Source: Brumicola pallidula DSM 14239 = ACAM 615 (GTDB taxonomy: Bacteria; Pseudomonadota; Gammaproteobacteria; Enterobacterales; Alteromonadaceae). From it: a stretch of 64,000 nucleotides of DNA. Numbering within the stretch: the stretch's first letter is position 1; every line of letters begins with the position of its first letter. Shown piece by piece: positions 11,502 to 20,337 of the stretch. The notes under the pieces were generated by a model. That model was not told where the DNA came from. It searched no databases and saw only the letters and a list, made by a program, of their open reading frames with translations. The position numbers and the translations under genes were made by a program. The stretch lies in the NCBI RefSeq assembly GCF_000428905.1, contig NZ_AUAV01000023.1:46572-110571 (forward strand), in the 5' to 3' direction.

Positions 11502-12362
11502 ATGAAAATTCCAAAACGTTTACAGCCTCTCGTTGAAGATGGCCTTATTGATGATGTACTTTATCAGCTCATGAGTGGCAAGGAAGCCACTGTGTTCGCT
11601 GTTACCAGTCAGGGCGAAGTTCGTTGCGCCAAAGTATATAAAGAAGCCATGAAACGCAGTTTTAAAAAAGCGGCGCAGTATCAAGAAGGCAGAAAAGTTA
11701 AAAATAGCCGCCGTGCAAGAGCCATGGAGAAGGGTTCAAGTTTCGGGCGCAAACAACAAGAAGATGCTTGGCAGAATGCTGAGGTCGATGCTCTGTTCAC
11801 TTTATCAAAGGCAGGTGTTCGGGTGCCCCAGCCTTTTGGCTGTTATGACGGCGTTTTGTTAATGGAATTAGTGACTGACGATGAAGGAAACGTCGCCCCA
11901 CGACTGAATGATGTGTCAATGTCCGCTGAACAAGCCTTAGAAGACCACGCACAAGTTATGCATTACGTTTTATTGATGTTATGTGCCGGCATTGTGCATG
12001 GCGATTTATCTGAATTCAACGTGCTTGTTGATAGCTATGGCCCAGTTATTATCGACCTCCCGCAAGCGGTCAATGCTGCTGCAAATAACAACGCATTTAG
12101 TATGTTACAACGAGATGTTCGTAACATGACCGACTACTATGCTGAATTTGCTCCGGAACTGAAACAAACCCATTATGCCGAAGAAATGTGGGCATTATTT
12201 CAAACAGGTGAACTAAGTCCTGAAACCGAATTAACGGGTTATTTTGAATTTGACGAAAGCGAAGCTGATGTCGACACCGTACTCGAAGAAATCAAAGCCG
12301 CATTTGAAGAGGAACAAGCTAGGGTTGAACGCATGAACGATGCTAATTCAGATGATGAGTAA
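11502..12362 (+). CDS. RIO1-type serine protein kinase
   Basis: 286 residues if started at ATG 11502 (MKIPKRLQPL); a GTG at 11484 would add six. The nucleotide-binding loop is MSGKEATVFAV, the ATP-binding lysine is in CAKVYKEAMKR, the catalytic loop is IVHGDLSEFNVLV and the metal-binding loop is VIIDLPQAV. These are the RIO kinase signatures, where RIO lacks the activation loop of ordinary kinases. The C terminus is very acidic (DESEADVDTVLEE). Bacterial RIO proteins are conserved in gammaproteobacteria but their targets are largely unknown; a ribosome-related role is suggested by the eukaryotic and archaeal relatives only. Confidence 0.9.
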   Translation: MKIPKRLQPLVEDGLIDDVLYQLMSGKEATVFAVTSQGEVRCAKVYKEAMKRSFKKAAQYQEGRKVKNSRRARAMEKGSSFGRKQQEDAWQNAEVDALFTLSKAGVRVPQPFGCYDGVLLMELVTDDEGNVAPRLNDVSMSAEQALEDHAQVMHYVLLMLCAGIVHGDLSEFNVLVDSYGPVIIDLPQAVNAAANNNAFSMLQRDVRNMTDYYAEFAPELKQTHYAEEMWALFQTGELSPETELTGYFEFDESEADVDTVLEEIKAAFEEEQARVERMNDANSDDE

Positions 12363-12439
12363 TCGACTTGAGCAAAAAAGCGCCTGAATGAGAGCGTTTA
12401 TGTAGGCCTTCTTAGCAGCGGCTCATCAATTAACCCTAG

Positions 12440-13066
12440 TTACCTGTTCGACATATATTTATACAGCGTGGTGTAGGCTTGTAACACCTGTTGCGAGTCT
12501 TCTACGCTGCCACCTTTGTCGGGGTGTTTTGCATGTTGTAACTTGCGGTATTGCTGTTTGAGTTGCGCTAAAGATAGACATTCAATCGACGTGATTTGCA
12601 GGGTCAATATTGCTTCGTTTACGGCTTCTTGTGAAAAATAGTGGTTACCATCAACGCCTGCCATTTTCTGCCAAAAACTATTGAGTAAATCATTAACGCC
12701 AGCCTGATCGGTAGCACTTAAGTTTGTCCAATCAAGGTAATAATCAGCCAGCGGGTCTGAGGCCTGCAAACCCGCATCGAATGACAAAATAGGAGCCAGC
12801 TTTATTTGCGTTGCCCTAATATCTAACTCACCCACTTTTTGCTCTCGCCACTCATTTCGCAAATGGTAGAGTGAGTGAAATAGCACAAAGTGGGTTTGAA
12901 ACAAGGTCAGCGGATCGCGCAACGCATCCTCATCAAATAGCGAATACGGCGGCTGTTTCAACAAGGTGATTAATTCGAACTCACTAATACCCGCAGTAAA
13001 TTGCGATTGAAATGTGTTCAAAATTTCTTGCAATAGAAACTGCAGTTCATCATGTTTATCAGACAT
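12440..13066 (-). CDS. DnaJ-related protein with C-terminal J domain
   Basis: 208 residues. The N-terminal about 140 residues match the gammaproteobacterial DnaJ-related domain (ISEFELITLLKQPPYSLFDE), and the last about 55 form a short J domain with the HPD motif in HAKHPDKGGS, needed to stimulate DnaK ATPase. No zinc-finger or G/F region, so it is a co-chaperone for particular clients and not a general DnaJ. No transmembrane segment. It is a single gene. Its 3' end faces the RIO kinase gene across a 77-bp gap. Confidence 0.88.
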   Translation of the reverse strand: MSDKHDELQFLLQEILNTFQSQFTAGISEFELITLLKQPPYSLFDEDALRDPLTLFQTHFVLFHSLYHLRNEWREQKVGELDIRATQIKLAPILSFDAGLQASDPLADYYLDWTNLSATDQAGVNDLLNSFWQKMAGVDGNHYFSQEAVNEAILTLQITSIECLSLAQLKQQYRKLQHAKHPDKGGSVEDSQQVLQAYTTLYKYMSNR

Positions 13067-13135
13067 TGTTTACTCTAATGACCAGTGTCATCATTCAGAT
13101 TATTCAAGTTCAGCAGTACCGATATTCTCACCCTA

Positions 13136-14122
13136 TTAGCCCTTTGCTACATCGACAACGACGCGCCCTCTTACTTTTCCTTCAAGAAGTTGACCAGCTG
13201 TTTGGATAACTTGATCAAGTCCTATCACAGTAGAAATATCGGTGAAGTCGTCTTGCGTCAAAATAGTCGCCAATCGCTCCCAAGCTTCAACTCTATCAGC
13301 AATAGGGCGCATAACGCTGTCAATTCCCTTCAGAGTAATGCCACGCAATATGAAAGGAGCAACACTAGCTGGAAAGTCCATTCCTTGAGCAAGACCACAA
13401 GCAGCAACCGTACCGCCATATTTAGTGCTTGCACATATATTTGCAAGGGTATGACTGCCAACTGAATCTACAGCGCCAGCCCAGCGTTCTCTGGTCATCG
13501 GTTTACCTGGTTCAGACAAGGTATTACGATCAATCACTTCAACTGCCCCAAGCTTGGTCAAGTAGTCGCTTTCATTCATTCTGCCTGTAGACGCAACAAC
13601 CTTATAACCCAATTTTGACAATATGGTAATAGCAAAGCTACCTACCCCGCCATTTGCACCTGTTACTAATATTTCACCAGACTCTGGCGTTACACCATTA
13701 TTTTCTAGCGCAATAACGCAAAGCATAGCAGTATAACCCGCTGTCCCAATTGCCATTGCGTTTTCTGGCGTGATGCCACTGGGTAGGTTAATCAGCCAAT
13801 CACTTTTCAGACGGGCTTTTTGAGCTAAGCCACCACAATGCACCTCACCCACACCAAAGCCATTAAGTAGAACCTCATCGCCGGCACTAAACTTTTCGCT
13901 ACTGGATTTGGTCACAGTACCTACCAAGTCGATGCCTGGTACCATAGGGAAACGGCGTACAACAGGACTTTTCCCAGTAATAGCCAAGCCATCTTTATAA
14001 TTTAAGGTGCTGTACATCACATCAATATCTACGTCGCCCTCAGGCAATATCGATTCATCAATATCTTGTAATACAACCGTGTAGTTATCATCAATTTTAT
14101 CTATTAAAATACCTTTAAACAT
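13136..14122 (-). CDS. acuI: Acrylyl-CoA reductase AcuI/YhdH-type quinone oxidoreductase
   Basis: 328 residues of zinc-free medium-chain dehydrogenase/reductase. STLNYKDGLAITGK near residue 40 and VPGIDLVGTV near 65 are the N-terminal family signatures; VTGANGGVGSFAI is the NADPH-binding motif, and MTRERWAGAVDSVG follows as in the YhdH/AcuI subgroup. Members reduce acryloyl-CoA to propionyl-CoA with NADPH, which in marine bacteria removes the toxic product of dimethylsulfoniopropionate breakdown. No DMSP lyase gene is in the window, so a general detoxification role is as likely. The start ATG at 14122 fits the family N terminus (MFKGILIDK). Confidence 0.88.
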   Translation of the reverse strand: MFKGILIDKIDDNYTVVLQDIDESILPEGDVDIDVMYSTLNYKDGLAITGKSPVVRRFPMVPGIDLVGTVTKSSSEKFSAGDEVLLNGFGVGEVHCGGLAQKARLKSDWLINLPSGITPENAMAIGTAGYTAMLCVIALENNGVTPESGEILVTGANGGVGSFAITILSKLGYKVVASTGRMNESDYLTKLGAVEVIDRNTLSEPGKPMTRERWAGAVDSVGSHTLANICASTKYGGTVAACGLAQGMDFPASVAPFILRGITLKGIDSVMRPIADRVEAWERLATILTQDDFTDISTVIGLDQVIQTAGQLLEGKVRGRVVVDVAKG

Positions 14123-14669
14123 AATCGTTATTCACCTTAATATTGAGGAGTTAATTAACCGTTGGTGGCTTATTGGCAATAAGTAGTAATGACGCCAATA
14201 TTCCAGTATTAAAAAAGAATAGGGCTTAAATATGATTATCGCAACCAGCAGAGTGGTTCTTTTAGTGTTTAGTAAAAACGCTGGAAATCAAACTTATCTA
14301 GCAACGTTGCCAAGTGCGCCGACTCCAGCTTAATTGTGACGTTTTTGTTGTTTACCATTTACTACTATTGTCTTAGAGAGTTTACATAACTTAGATACTC
14401 AGGTTGCAGAAATCAGATTTCATGTTAGCTCGGCAAAACCAGATGGAACAAATGATTTTATTTAGACTATTCAGCGACTTTTCTAGCCCTAAAGTCTGAG
14501 ACTTTATTGTCGATTGTTAACTCAACGACAATAGTCGATGCAATGACCGTGATAGTTAGCGTTTGTTTAATTATTGATTTTTGGTAAGCTCTATCGATAT
14601 AGTTATACTAAAAACCAAGCGTGCATTAAGCATGCAAACAAACATCAACTCGTTTAATCAGGAATTCAA
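14123..14669. other. 547-bp intergenic region with two inverted repeats
   Basis: No credible open frame was found. Two hairpin-forming repeats stand side by side: AAAGTC-TGA-GACTTT at 14491-14505, and ATTGTCG (14506-14512) with CGACAAT (14526-14532). They lie about 140 bp before the amidohydrolase start and could be a regulator site or terminator-like structure. Neither has a T-run. The region also holds the promoters of the divergent genes acuI and the amidohydrolase, which I could not place with confidence. Confidence 0.5.
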
Positions 14670-15947
14670 ATGAAAATAAGACGTTTTTACTGGTTTATGG
14701 CTTTTACTTTTTTAAGCATACTCAGCAACCGAGCATTTGCCCAGCAAACATTAATTAATGCTGATGCATTACTCGACGTTTCAAATGGTGAAATAGTCGA
14801 AAATGTATCAGTGCTAGTTGAGAACAATAAGATTATTCGCGTGGGTCAGCAAGGCAGTATCAATTCAGCTGATGCAGCTGTAATTGACCTAAAAGGAATG
14901 ACATTAGTACCCGGTCTAATGGACATGCATGTTCATTTAACCAGCGATGCTGCTGACAATTTTTTAGCCGCTAAAGGAAATTCAGTACCGCGAGTAACGG
15001 TCAAAGCAGTTAAAAATGCAGAAATAACGCTCATGGCTGGTTTTACTACGGTCAGAAATTTAGGCGCCAAAGGTTATTCGGTTATTGCAGTTAGAGATGG
15101 CATTAATGCGGGTGAAGTCCCTGGACCAAGAATATGGGCAGCGGGTTATTCAGTTGGCGTCACGGGAGGCCATTGCGACGATAACTTCTCACCTCCTGAA
15201 GCACAAAGTAAGTCCACGGGCGTTGCCGACGGGCCTTGGGCGATAAGAGCTAAAGTGCGTGAAAACATCAAATACGGAGCGAATACTATTAAGGTTTGTG
15301 CAACCGGTGGCGTATTTTCAAAAGGCACGAAAGTTGGCATTCAACAACTAACGGAAGAAGAAATTAGAGCTGCGGTAGAAGAAGCGCACATGCGTGGATT
15401 GATAGCGGCTGCGCACGCACATGGCACCAACGGCATTAAGGCCGCTATTCGTGCTGGCATCGACTCAATAGAACATTGCAGTTTTCTGGATGATGAAGCA
15501 ATTGAACTAGCGATTAAAATGGGCACTTACTTCTCGTGCGATATCTATAATACCGAATATACTCTTGCTTTTGGCGAGGCCAATGGTGTTCCAGAAGAAA
15601 ACATTAACAAGGAAAAACTAGTATCAAAAGCGCAGCGTGATAGCTTCACAAAAGCGGTTAAAGCAGGCGTTAAAATGGTTTTTGGTTCTGATGCCGCCAT
15701 TTATCCTCATGGCGATAACGGTAAGCAATTTTCGCGCATGGTTCGCTTTGGTATGACACCTTTGCAAGCAATACAAGCAGCAACCATTAATAGTGCAAAG
15801 CTTCTAAAACAAGACGCTGATCTTGGGCAAATCAAAGCAGGATATTTAGCCGACATCATTGCGGTGAAAGGAAATCCATTGGAGAATATTGCAGTCTTAG
15901 AAAACGTTCAGTTTGTTATGAAAGATGGCCTTGTTTATAAAAAATAA
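14670..15947 (+). CDS. Secreted amidohydrolase (imidazolonepropionase/Xaa-Pro dipeptidase-like)
   Basis: 425 residues. A signal peptide (about 1-24, ending RAFA before QQ) is followed by a metal-dependent amidohydrolase barrel. Metal ligands visible are the HxH in MDMHVHLTSD, a Lys in IKVCATGGVFSKG that may be carboxylated, His in AAAHAHGTNG, His in IEHCSFLDDE and Asp in FGSDAAIYPHGDN. This set fits the periplasmic group of amidohydrolases that cleave Xaa-Pro or Xaa-Arg/Lys dipeptides or related amides. Exact substrate is unknown. It is monocistronic. The best start is ATG at 14670 after AGGAATTCAA. Confidence 0.88.
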   Translation: MKIRRFYWFMAFTFLSILSNRAFAQQTLINADALLDVSNGEIVENVSVLVENNKIIRVGQQGSINSADAAVIDLKGMTLVPGLMDMHVHLTSDAADNFLAAKGNSVPRVTVKAVKNAEITLMAGFTTVRNLGAKGYSVIAVRDGINAGEVPGPRIWAAGYSVGVTGGHCDDNFSPPEAQSKSTGVADGPWAIRAKVRENIKYGANTIKVCATGGVFSKGTKVGIQQLTEEEIRAAVEEAHMRGLIAAAHAHGTNGIKAAIRAGIDSIEHCSFLDDEAIELAIKMGTYFSCDIYNTEYTLAFGEANGVPEENINKEKLVSKAQRDSFTKAVKAGVKMVFGSDAAIYPHGDNGKQFSRMVRFGMTPLQAIQAATINSAKLLKQDADLGQIKAGYLADIIAVKGNPLENIAVLENVQFVMKDGLVYKK

Positions 15948-16133
15948 CCGCCCTGTATAGGAGCTTTCATTTAAAAGAAGGCCTCCTAACTCTCCCCCAC
16001 AGTATCTCGCAACAAGTCATACGATAAAAAGACGCGTTACCATTTTTAATCTAATTTTAATATTCCCGCAAAGTCTTTTTTAGATACTTACAATATAATA
16101 TGCATTTCAAACTTTAACTATTACAGGTGCATT

Positions 16134-16811
16134 ATGAAAAAAACAGGTGTTGTTACTTTGGCGCTCGCTACATTAGTTGCGTCCCAGACCGCTTTTGCTT
16201 TTGCTTTTGAAAAAGGCGACATACTTGTTAGAGGAGGTTTAGCAACAGTTAGCCCTAATGAATCTTCATCCAATATCATAGTAGGAAGTGATCTTGGTGT
16301 TAATGTTGGTGTCGACAACAACACTCAACTAGGATTGAATTTCGCCTACTTCATTACCGACAATATTAATATTGAAGTGCTAGCCGCAACGCCATTTAAG
16401 CATGATGTAAACTTTGGTGTAGCTAATCCGTTAGGTACCGGTAATCAGCTTGCTGAAGTGACACATTTACCACCCACGGTAAGCGTTAACTATTATTTCA
16501 ATGCTGGTAACACTGCATTTAAGCCATATGCAGGCGTTGGTTTAAACTACACCCTATTTTTTGACGAACAATTTACCTCTCAAAATGACGCCATTGGCCT
16601 GCAAGACTTATCATTGGATAACTCATTTGGCTTGGCTGCGCAATTAGGTGCAGACTATATGGTAGATGAAAAATGGTTGGTTAACGCCTCAATTCGCTGG
16701 ATAGATATTGACACCGAAGCAAGTTTTAATCTTAACGGTGCACAAGGCAGCATTGAATCTATCGAAATCGATCCATGGGTTTACACCGTTGCTGTTGGCT
16801 ATCGGTTTTAA
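16134..16811 (+). CDS. ompW: OmpW-family outer-membrane beta-barrel
   Basis: 225 residues with a signal peptide (about 1-22) and the eight-strand OmpW pattern: KGDILVRGGLATVSP at the mature N terminus, NINIEVLAATPFKHD near residue 80, LPPTVSVNYYF near 110, and a final VAVGYRF ending in Phe as outer-membrane barrels do. OmpW proteins form narrow hydrophobic channels and respond to salt, oxygen and metabolic stress in other gammaproteobacteria. The ATG at 16134 is preceded by AGGTGC. A TATAAT-like sequence lies about 40 bp upstream within TACAATATAATATGC. Single gene; next downstream is the delta carbonic anhydrase. Confidence 0.93.
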   Translation: MKKTGVVTLALATLVASQTAFAFAFEKGDILVRGGLATVSPNESSSNIIVGSDLGVNVGVDNNTQLGLNFAYFITDNINIEVLAATPFKHDVNFGVANPLGTGNQLAEVTHLPPTVSVNYYFNAGNTAFKPYAGVGLNYTLFFDEQFTSQNDAIGLQDLSLDNSFGLAAQLGADYMVDEKWLVNASIRWIDIDTEASFNLNGAQGSIESIEIDPWVYTVAVGYRF

Positions 16812-16987
16812 TTCAGTAGATTAGCAAATATACACTAAAATAATCGCTAAATAATGTTGCCGTGATGGATGTCGATGACGGTAACACAACCTTAAAGACA
16901 ATGAACACGAAGTAAGCATGATTTACACTTAAGGTGCACAATCAATTGTTACATTCACTGTTCACAGCTTTACATAGAGGAATAAAA

Positions 16988-17938
16988 ATGAAAGCTTTTA
17001 ATAAGAACGCTACTAATAAGAACGCTACTAATAACAACGCTACTAATAACAACGCTACTAATAACAACGCTACTAATAAAAGAAGCTCTGCTCACACAAG
17101 CGTAATTGCGATTGCACTTTCAACACTGGTTTTATGTGCTGGTACAGTCAGTGCCAAATCCGTAGCAGACAATGTTGTTTCTGAACAACGTGCGGCCCTT
17201 GAAAAAAATACAGATGGTCAAGGTTTTGGTCCACAGTCACCACGTGATATCGGCCAAAATGCGGGGACTAATTTACGCAGTTTTGGAACGGCTCCCGAGC
17301 GCAGTGATCTTAACCTATGCAACATTCATTTTCACAAAAATGCCGAGCATAAAGGCGGGGATTTTACTACTCATGCTGGCAACGGTGACGGCAAAGGTAC
17401 CAACACAGGTTATGTATATAACGGTAAATTGTCGGCCGCACAAATGAAACCAGTCAGCAACCAAGTGTGTGCAGCTAAAGGCGACGCTTTACAATCTGGA
17501 GATACCTTGGAAGTACATTTTGTATATTCTTCTGCACAAGTTGCACCAGGTCCAACACTAGGCGCTTGTTTGGCTGAAAGTACAATGAATCCAGGTTTAC
17601 GAGTTGAAGGTCAAGTGATTGTGCTTGCTAACGATACAAACGCAATGGACTTCAGTGAATTAGCAGAAGTGACTCAAGTAGACGGTTATTACCAAGCGCC
17701 AAACGTGCCGACTAATATGGGCACACCAATTCAGTATTTAGGTTCAACCACGGGTCCAGCGTTCAATGAGAAAGCATCACCATTGAAAGTAAGTTGGAGT
17801 GTCAGACCACAAGTGGCTGTTGTAGATATCAACAGTGTTAGCGAGTGGTGTGATGACAACGTGTTCAAAGAGGACCATGCGCATGGTGTGCGTAATTTAG
17901 TGCAAAACCCTAAGCTACTATCACCTATTACTAACTAA
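16988..17938 (+). CDS. Delta-class carbonic anhydrase, exported
   Basis: 316 residues. The catalytic region contains LNLCNIHFHKNAEHKGGDF, GNGDGKGTNTGYVYNG and LEVHFVYSS, the pattern of the delta/CA-like family whose zinc is bound by histidines in the HxH and EVH motifs. Paired cysteines (NLCNIH, NQVCAAK, GACLAES, EWCDDN) may form disulfides, fitting a periplasmic enzyme. ATG at 16988 has GAGG eight bases upstream and is preferred over ATG 16934. Unusually, the signal peptide hydrophobic core (about residues 39-54) is preceded by a roughly 35-residue polar extension made of five tandem five-residue repeats. It would hydrate carbon dioxide outside the cytoplasm. Confidence 0.88.
   Translation: MKAFNKNATNKNATNNNATNNNATNNNATNKRSSAHTSVIAIALSTLVLCAGTVSAKSVADNVVSEQRAALEKNTDGQGFGPQSPRDIGQNAGTNLRSFGTAPERSDLNLCNIHFHKNAEHKGGDFTTHAGNGDGKGTNTGYVYNGKLSAAQMKPVSNQVCAAKGDALQSGDTLEVHFVYSSAQVAPGPTLGACLAESTMNPGLRVEGQVIVLANDTNAMDFSELAEVTQVDGYYQAPNVPTNMGTPIQYLGSTTGPAFNEKASPLKVSWSVRPQVAVVDINSVSEWCDDNVFKEDHAHGVRNLVQNPKLLSPITN
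17000..17074 (+). repeat. Five in-frame 15-bp repeats in the carbonic anhydrase signal-peptide n-region
   Basis: Five contiguous 15-bp units encode N-K/N-N-A-T (two NKNAT, then three NNNAT). All copies are in frame and sit before the hydrophobic core, so gain or loss of a unit changes only the length of the n-region. The same in-gene slippage pattern is seen in the FixL-like kinase at 42116-42187. Confidence 0.95.
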
Positions 17939-17945
17939 AATATAG

Positions 17946-17972
17946 GTGCGAACTACTGCAGATAGTTCGCAC
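17946..17972. terminator. Bidirectional terminator between carbonic anhydrase and response regulator genes
   Basis: GTGCGAACTA (17946-17955) and TAGTTCGCAC (17963-17972) form a perfect 10-bp stem with a 7-base loop. TATTTTAG follows on the plus strand and CTATATTTTA on the minus strand. The right arm touches the stop codon of the convergent regulator gene at 17972. Confidence 0.85.
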
Positions 17973-18649
17973 TATTTTAGTGCTAAACGGTAACCATTAC
18001 CGCGCAATGTTTGAATAGAGAGCTGCGGCTCTCTTTCTAATTTCTTCCTCAACCTACTGACGTAAACATCGATAATATTGGTGTTAGGATCGCTGTATGT
18101 CTGCCAAATACGACTTAATATACGCTCTCGCGAAAGCACTTTATTTTGATTCTCTGCAAAGTATAATAACAACTCAAATTCGATTTTGGTTAATGCTAAC
18201 TCCTCTCCGTTAAGAAAAACAATTCTCTCTTGCAACGCTAACTCTAAGCTACCCATTTTTATGTTGTTTTGATTGGTTTGCTGTGGTGCACTCATTCGCC
18301 TTCTTAGGGCTGAAATGCGAGCTAGTAGTTCGTCAAAATCGAAGGGTTTACATAAGTAGTCATCAGCTCCCATTTCCAATCCCTTGACTCGCTCAGATAC
18401 TTCATCCAACGCTGTTAACATAAGGACCATGGGGGGGCTTGGTAAGGTCTTGATTGAGTCAATAATCGACAAGCTATCTTGAGCACCAAACAACCTATCC
18501 AGCACGACTACTGGTGGCATATGCTTCTTAATAAATGGCAACACTTCATGCAGCTCATTTAAACACGTGCATTCGTAACCTTCAGCTCGCAAACCGCGAG
18601 CTAAGAAACTAAGGAGTGGCTTTTCGTCATCTGCTAATAGGATGTTCAT
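17972..18649 (-). CDS. OmpR-family response regulator
   Basis: 225 residues: receiver domain with DDE near the N terminus, phosphoacceptor Asp in VVVLDRLFG, Thr in MLTALDE and Lys in CKPFDFDEL, then a winged-helix DNA-binding domain with LTKIEFELLLYFAENQNKVLSRERIL and VDVYVSRLRKKL-type ending. It is the second gene of an operon with the histidine kinase 18646-20205 although it is transcribed after it; the start lies four bases inside the kinase stop region (ATGA overlap). Target genes are unknown. OmpW and carbonic anhydrase are close but on the other strand. Confidence 0.93.
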   Translation of the reverse strand: MNILLADDEKPLLSFLARGLRAEGYECTCLNELHEVLPFIKKHMPPVVVLDRLFGAQDSLSIIDSIKTLPSPPMVLMLTALDEVSERVKGLEMGADDYLCKPFDFDELLARISALRRRMSAPQQTNQNNIKMGSLELALQERIVFLNGEELALTKIEFELLLYFAENQNKVLSRERILSRIWQTYSDPNTNIIDVYVSRLRKKLEREPQLSIQTLRGNGYRLALK

Positions 18650-20205
18650 GATAGTTTACCAATAGGTAATATAACTGAAAATACGGAGCCCTGTCCTGGC
18701 GATGACTCAACAGAAATTCGGCCACCATGGGCCTCGACTATGACCTTTGCAATAGGTAAACCCAAGCCTAAGCCCTCATTATGTTTACTAAAGCGAACAA
18801 AACGTTCAAATATATTATCTACTTCTGCAGCCGAAATACCCTCACCTGAATCTTTGATAGAAATAGTAATAAATGTATCCGTTTTTTCTAATGTTATTTC
18901 TATCGGTTGATTCGATTTTGAATATTTTGTCGCATTATCAAGTAAAATAGACAGCACTTGGCCAATGCGTTGTTTATCTATCATAGCAATTGCGTTATTT
19001 GACTCATTTGCTAAAACTAATAAAATGCTGCGGTTCACATCATGCTTTTCCCACTTGCTTACTTCTGACTCGAGCATCGGCATAATTTGAACTGGCGCCA
19101 TGTCTAAATTAAGTTGGCTCATTTCCGCGCGAGTTAACAATAATAGGTCATCCACTAATCGGCTCAGGTTGACTGCTTGTTCGAGTATAGAAGCTAAGGT
19201 TTGGTTAAAGTCTTCTACCGACGCAGACTGCATTCTGAGGGTAACTTGCGCTTCTCCTCTAATGATCGTCAGCGGTGTGCGTAACTCATGCGAAACATCA
19301 GCTAAAAACTGACGGCGTCGAGAATCAATTTTAGTTAATTGTAGGTTGGCATCAGTAAGCTCACTGGTACGCTGTTTGACCTCCAGTTCAAGTTGTTTAC
19401 GTAAAGCAGCTTCATTATTTTCATGTTCTTGAAGGCGTCGCGCAAGTTGATTTATCGACGCCGCTAGTTCCTCAAATTCATCGTCCAATTTAACCGATAT
19501 AGGCTGCCCATAATTCCCTGAAGCAATGGCATTGGTAGCATTACCAATTAAAATTAGTGGCTGATATAATTGGTTAAAAAGCCAATAGCAGCCATAAAGT
19601 ATGAGCGGTAGCGACAACGCACCTAGGCCAAAAGTAAACCACACAATAGTCGTATTCAAGGTATCGATTCGAGCGTTAATTGCTGCCACTACTCTGCTTT
19701 GGCGAGCAACAGCTGAATTAATCGCTTCTCTAAACTGGTCATCGATGGTGACCTCGAGCAAACGACGAAGTTGTTCTTGCTGGCTAAGAGGCGCCTGATT
19801 ATTACTGATCACAACCGCTTCAAATTCGGCAATAATCTCATCTATCAAACGCACTAGCTCGTCGGTATCCTCAACACTACCTTGCGTAAAAGATACGCCC
19901 AATGCTTTACGTTGCTCTAGCTCTAACTGCCTAATTTGCTCCAATGATTCCTGAATAACTTTTTGCTTTTTTCTAACGTATGCCTGATTCGCATTGCGTC
20001 CAAAAATTATTTCGTCGGTAAGTTGCTTAAATAATCGATATGAAATACTCGATAGCTTTTCATGCTCGACCAGCAGCGATTGCGCAATGTTACTTTGCTG
20101 CAAATTTCCGCGCGTTAAATGCGCTGATATAGCGGTGCTGATGAGTGCGATAAAGAGAATAAAAGCAGTGGTTAGGCCGAAGTAAAAAAGTTTACGTTTG
20201 TACAT
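18646..20205 (-). CDS. Membrane sensor histidine kinase with HAMP domain
   Basis: 519 residues. Transmembrane segments at about 7-29 and 190-212 flank a periplasmic helical sensor region of some 160 residues, rich in Gln and Glu, with no recognisable ligand-binding fold. A HAMP segment (PLILIGNATNAIASGNYGQ) and short coiled coil lead to HisKA with His in LADVSHELRTPLTII and HATPase_c with NATKYSKSN, DSGEGI and GLGLGLPIAK. It is the first gene of the pair and overlaps the regulator by four bases. The helical sensor resembles four-helix-bundle sensors, but the signal cannot be inferred. Confidence 0.92.
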   Translation of the reverse strand: MYKRKLFYFGLTTAFILFIALISTAISAHLTRGNLQQSNIAQSLLVEHEKLSSISYRLFKQLTDEIIFGRNANQAYVRKKQKVIQESLEQIRQLELEQRKALGVSFTQGSVEDTDELVRLIDEIIAEFEAVVISNNQAPLSQQEQLRRLLEVTIDDQFREAINSAVARQSRVVAAINARIDTLNTTIVWFTFGLGALSLPLILYGCYWLFNQLYQPLILIGNATNAIASGNYGQPISVKLDDEFEELAASINQLARRLQEHENNEAALRKQLELEVKQRTSELTDANLQLTKIDSRRRQFLADVSHELRTPLTIIRGEAQVTLRMQSASVEDFNQTLASILEQAVNLSRLVDDLLLLTRAEMSQLNLDMAPVQIMPMLESEVSKWEKHDVNRSILLVLANESNNAIAMIDKQRIGQVLSILLDNATKYSKSNQPIEITLEKTDTFITISIKDSGEGISAAEVDNIFERFVRFSKHNEGLGLGLPIAKVIVEAHGGRISVESSPGQGSVFSVILPIGKLS

Positions 20206-20337
20206 GCTTATCTACTTTATTAGAGGGAATTGCGTAGATTACACATACGAGTTGGTCTTAGCAATAGACCAAATAAGTGCGTCAACCGATTTATCTTCAG
20301 GAATGACATTGAAAGGTGTTGCATCAATTTATGTAGC

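Noticed and set aside
13199..13225. CTTGATCAAG palindrome as FNR site in acuI
   Set aside because: Half sites lack the four-base spacer and it is inside a coding region.
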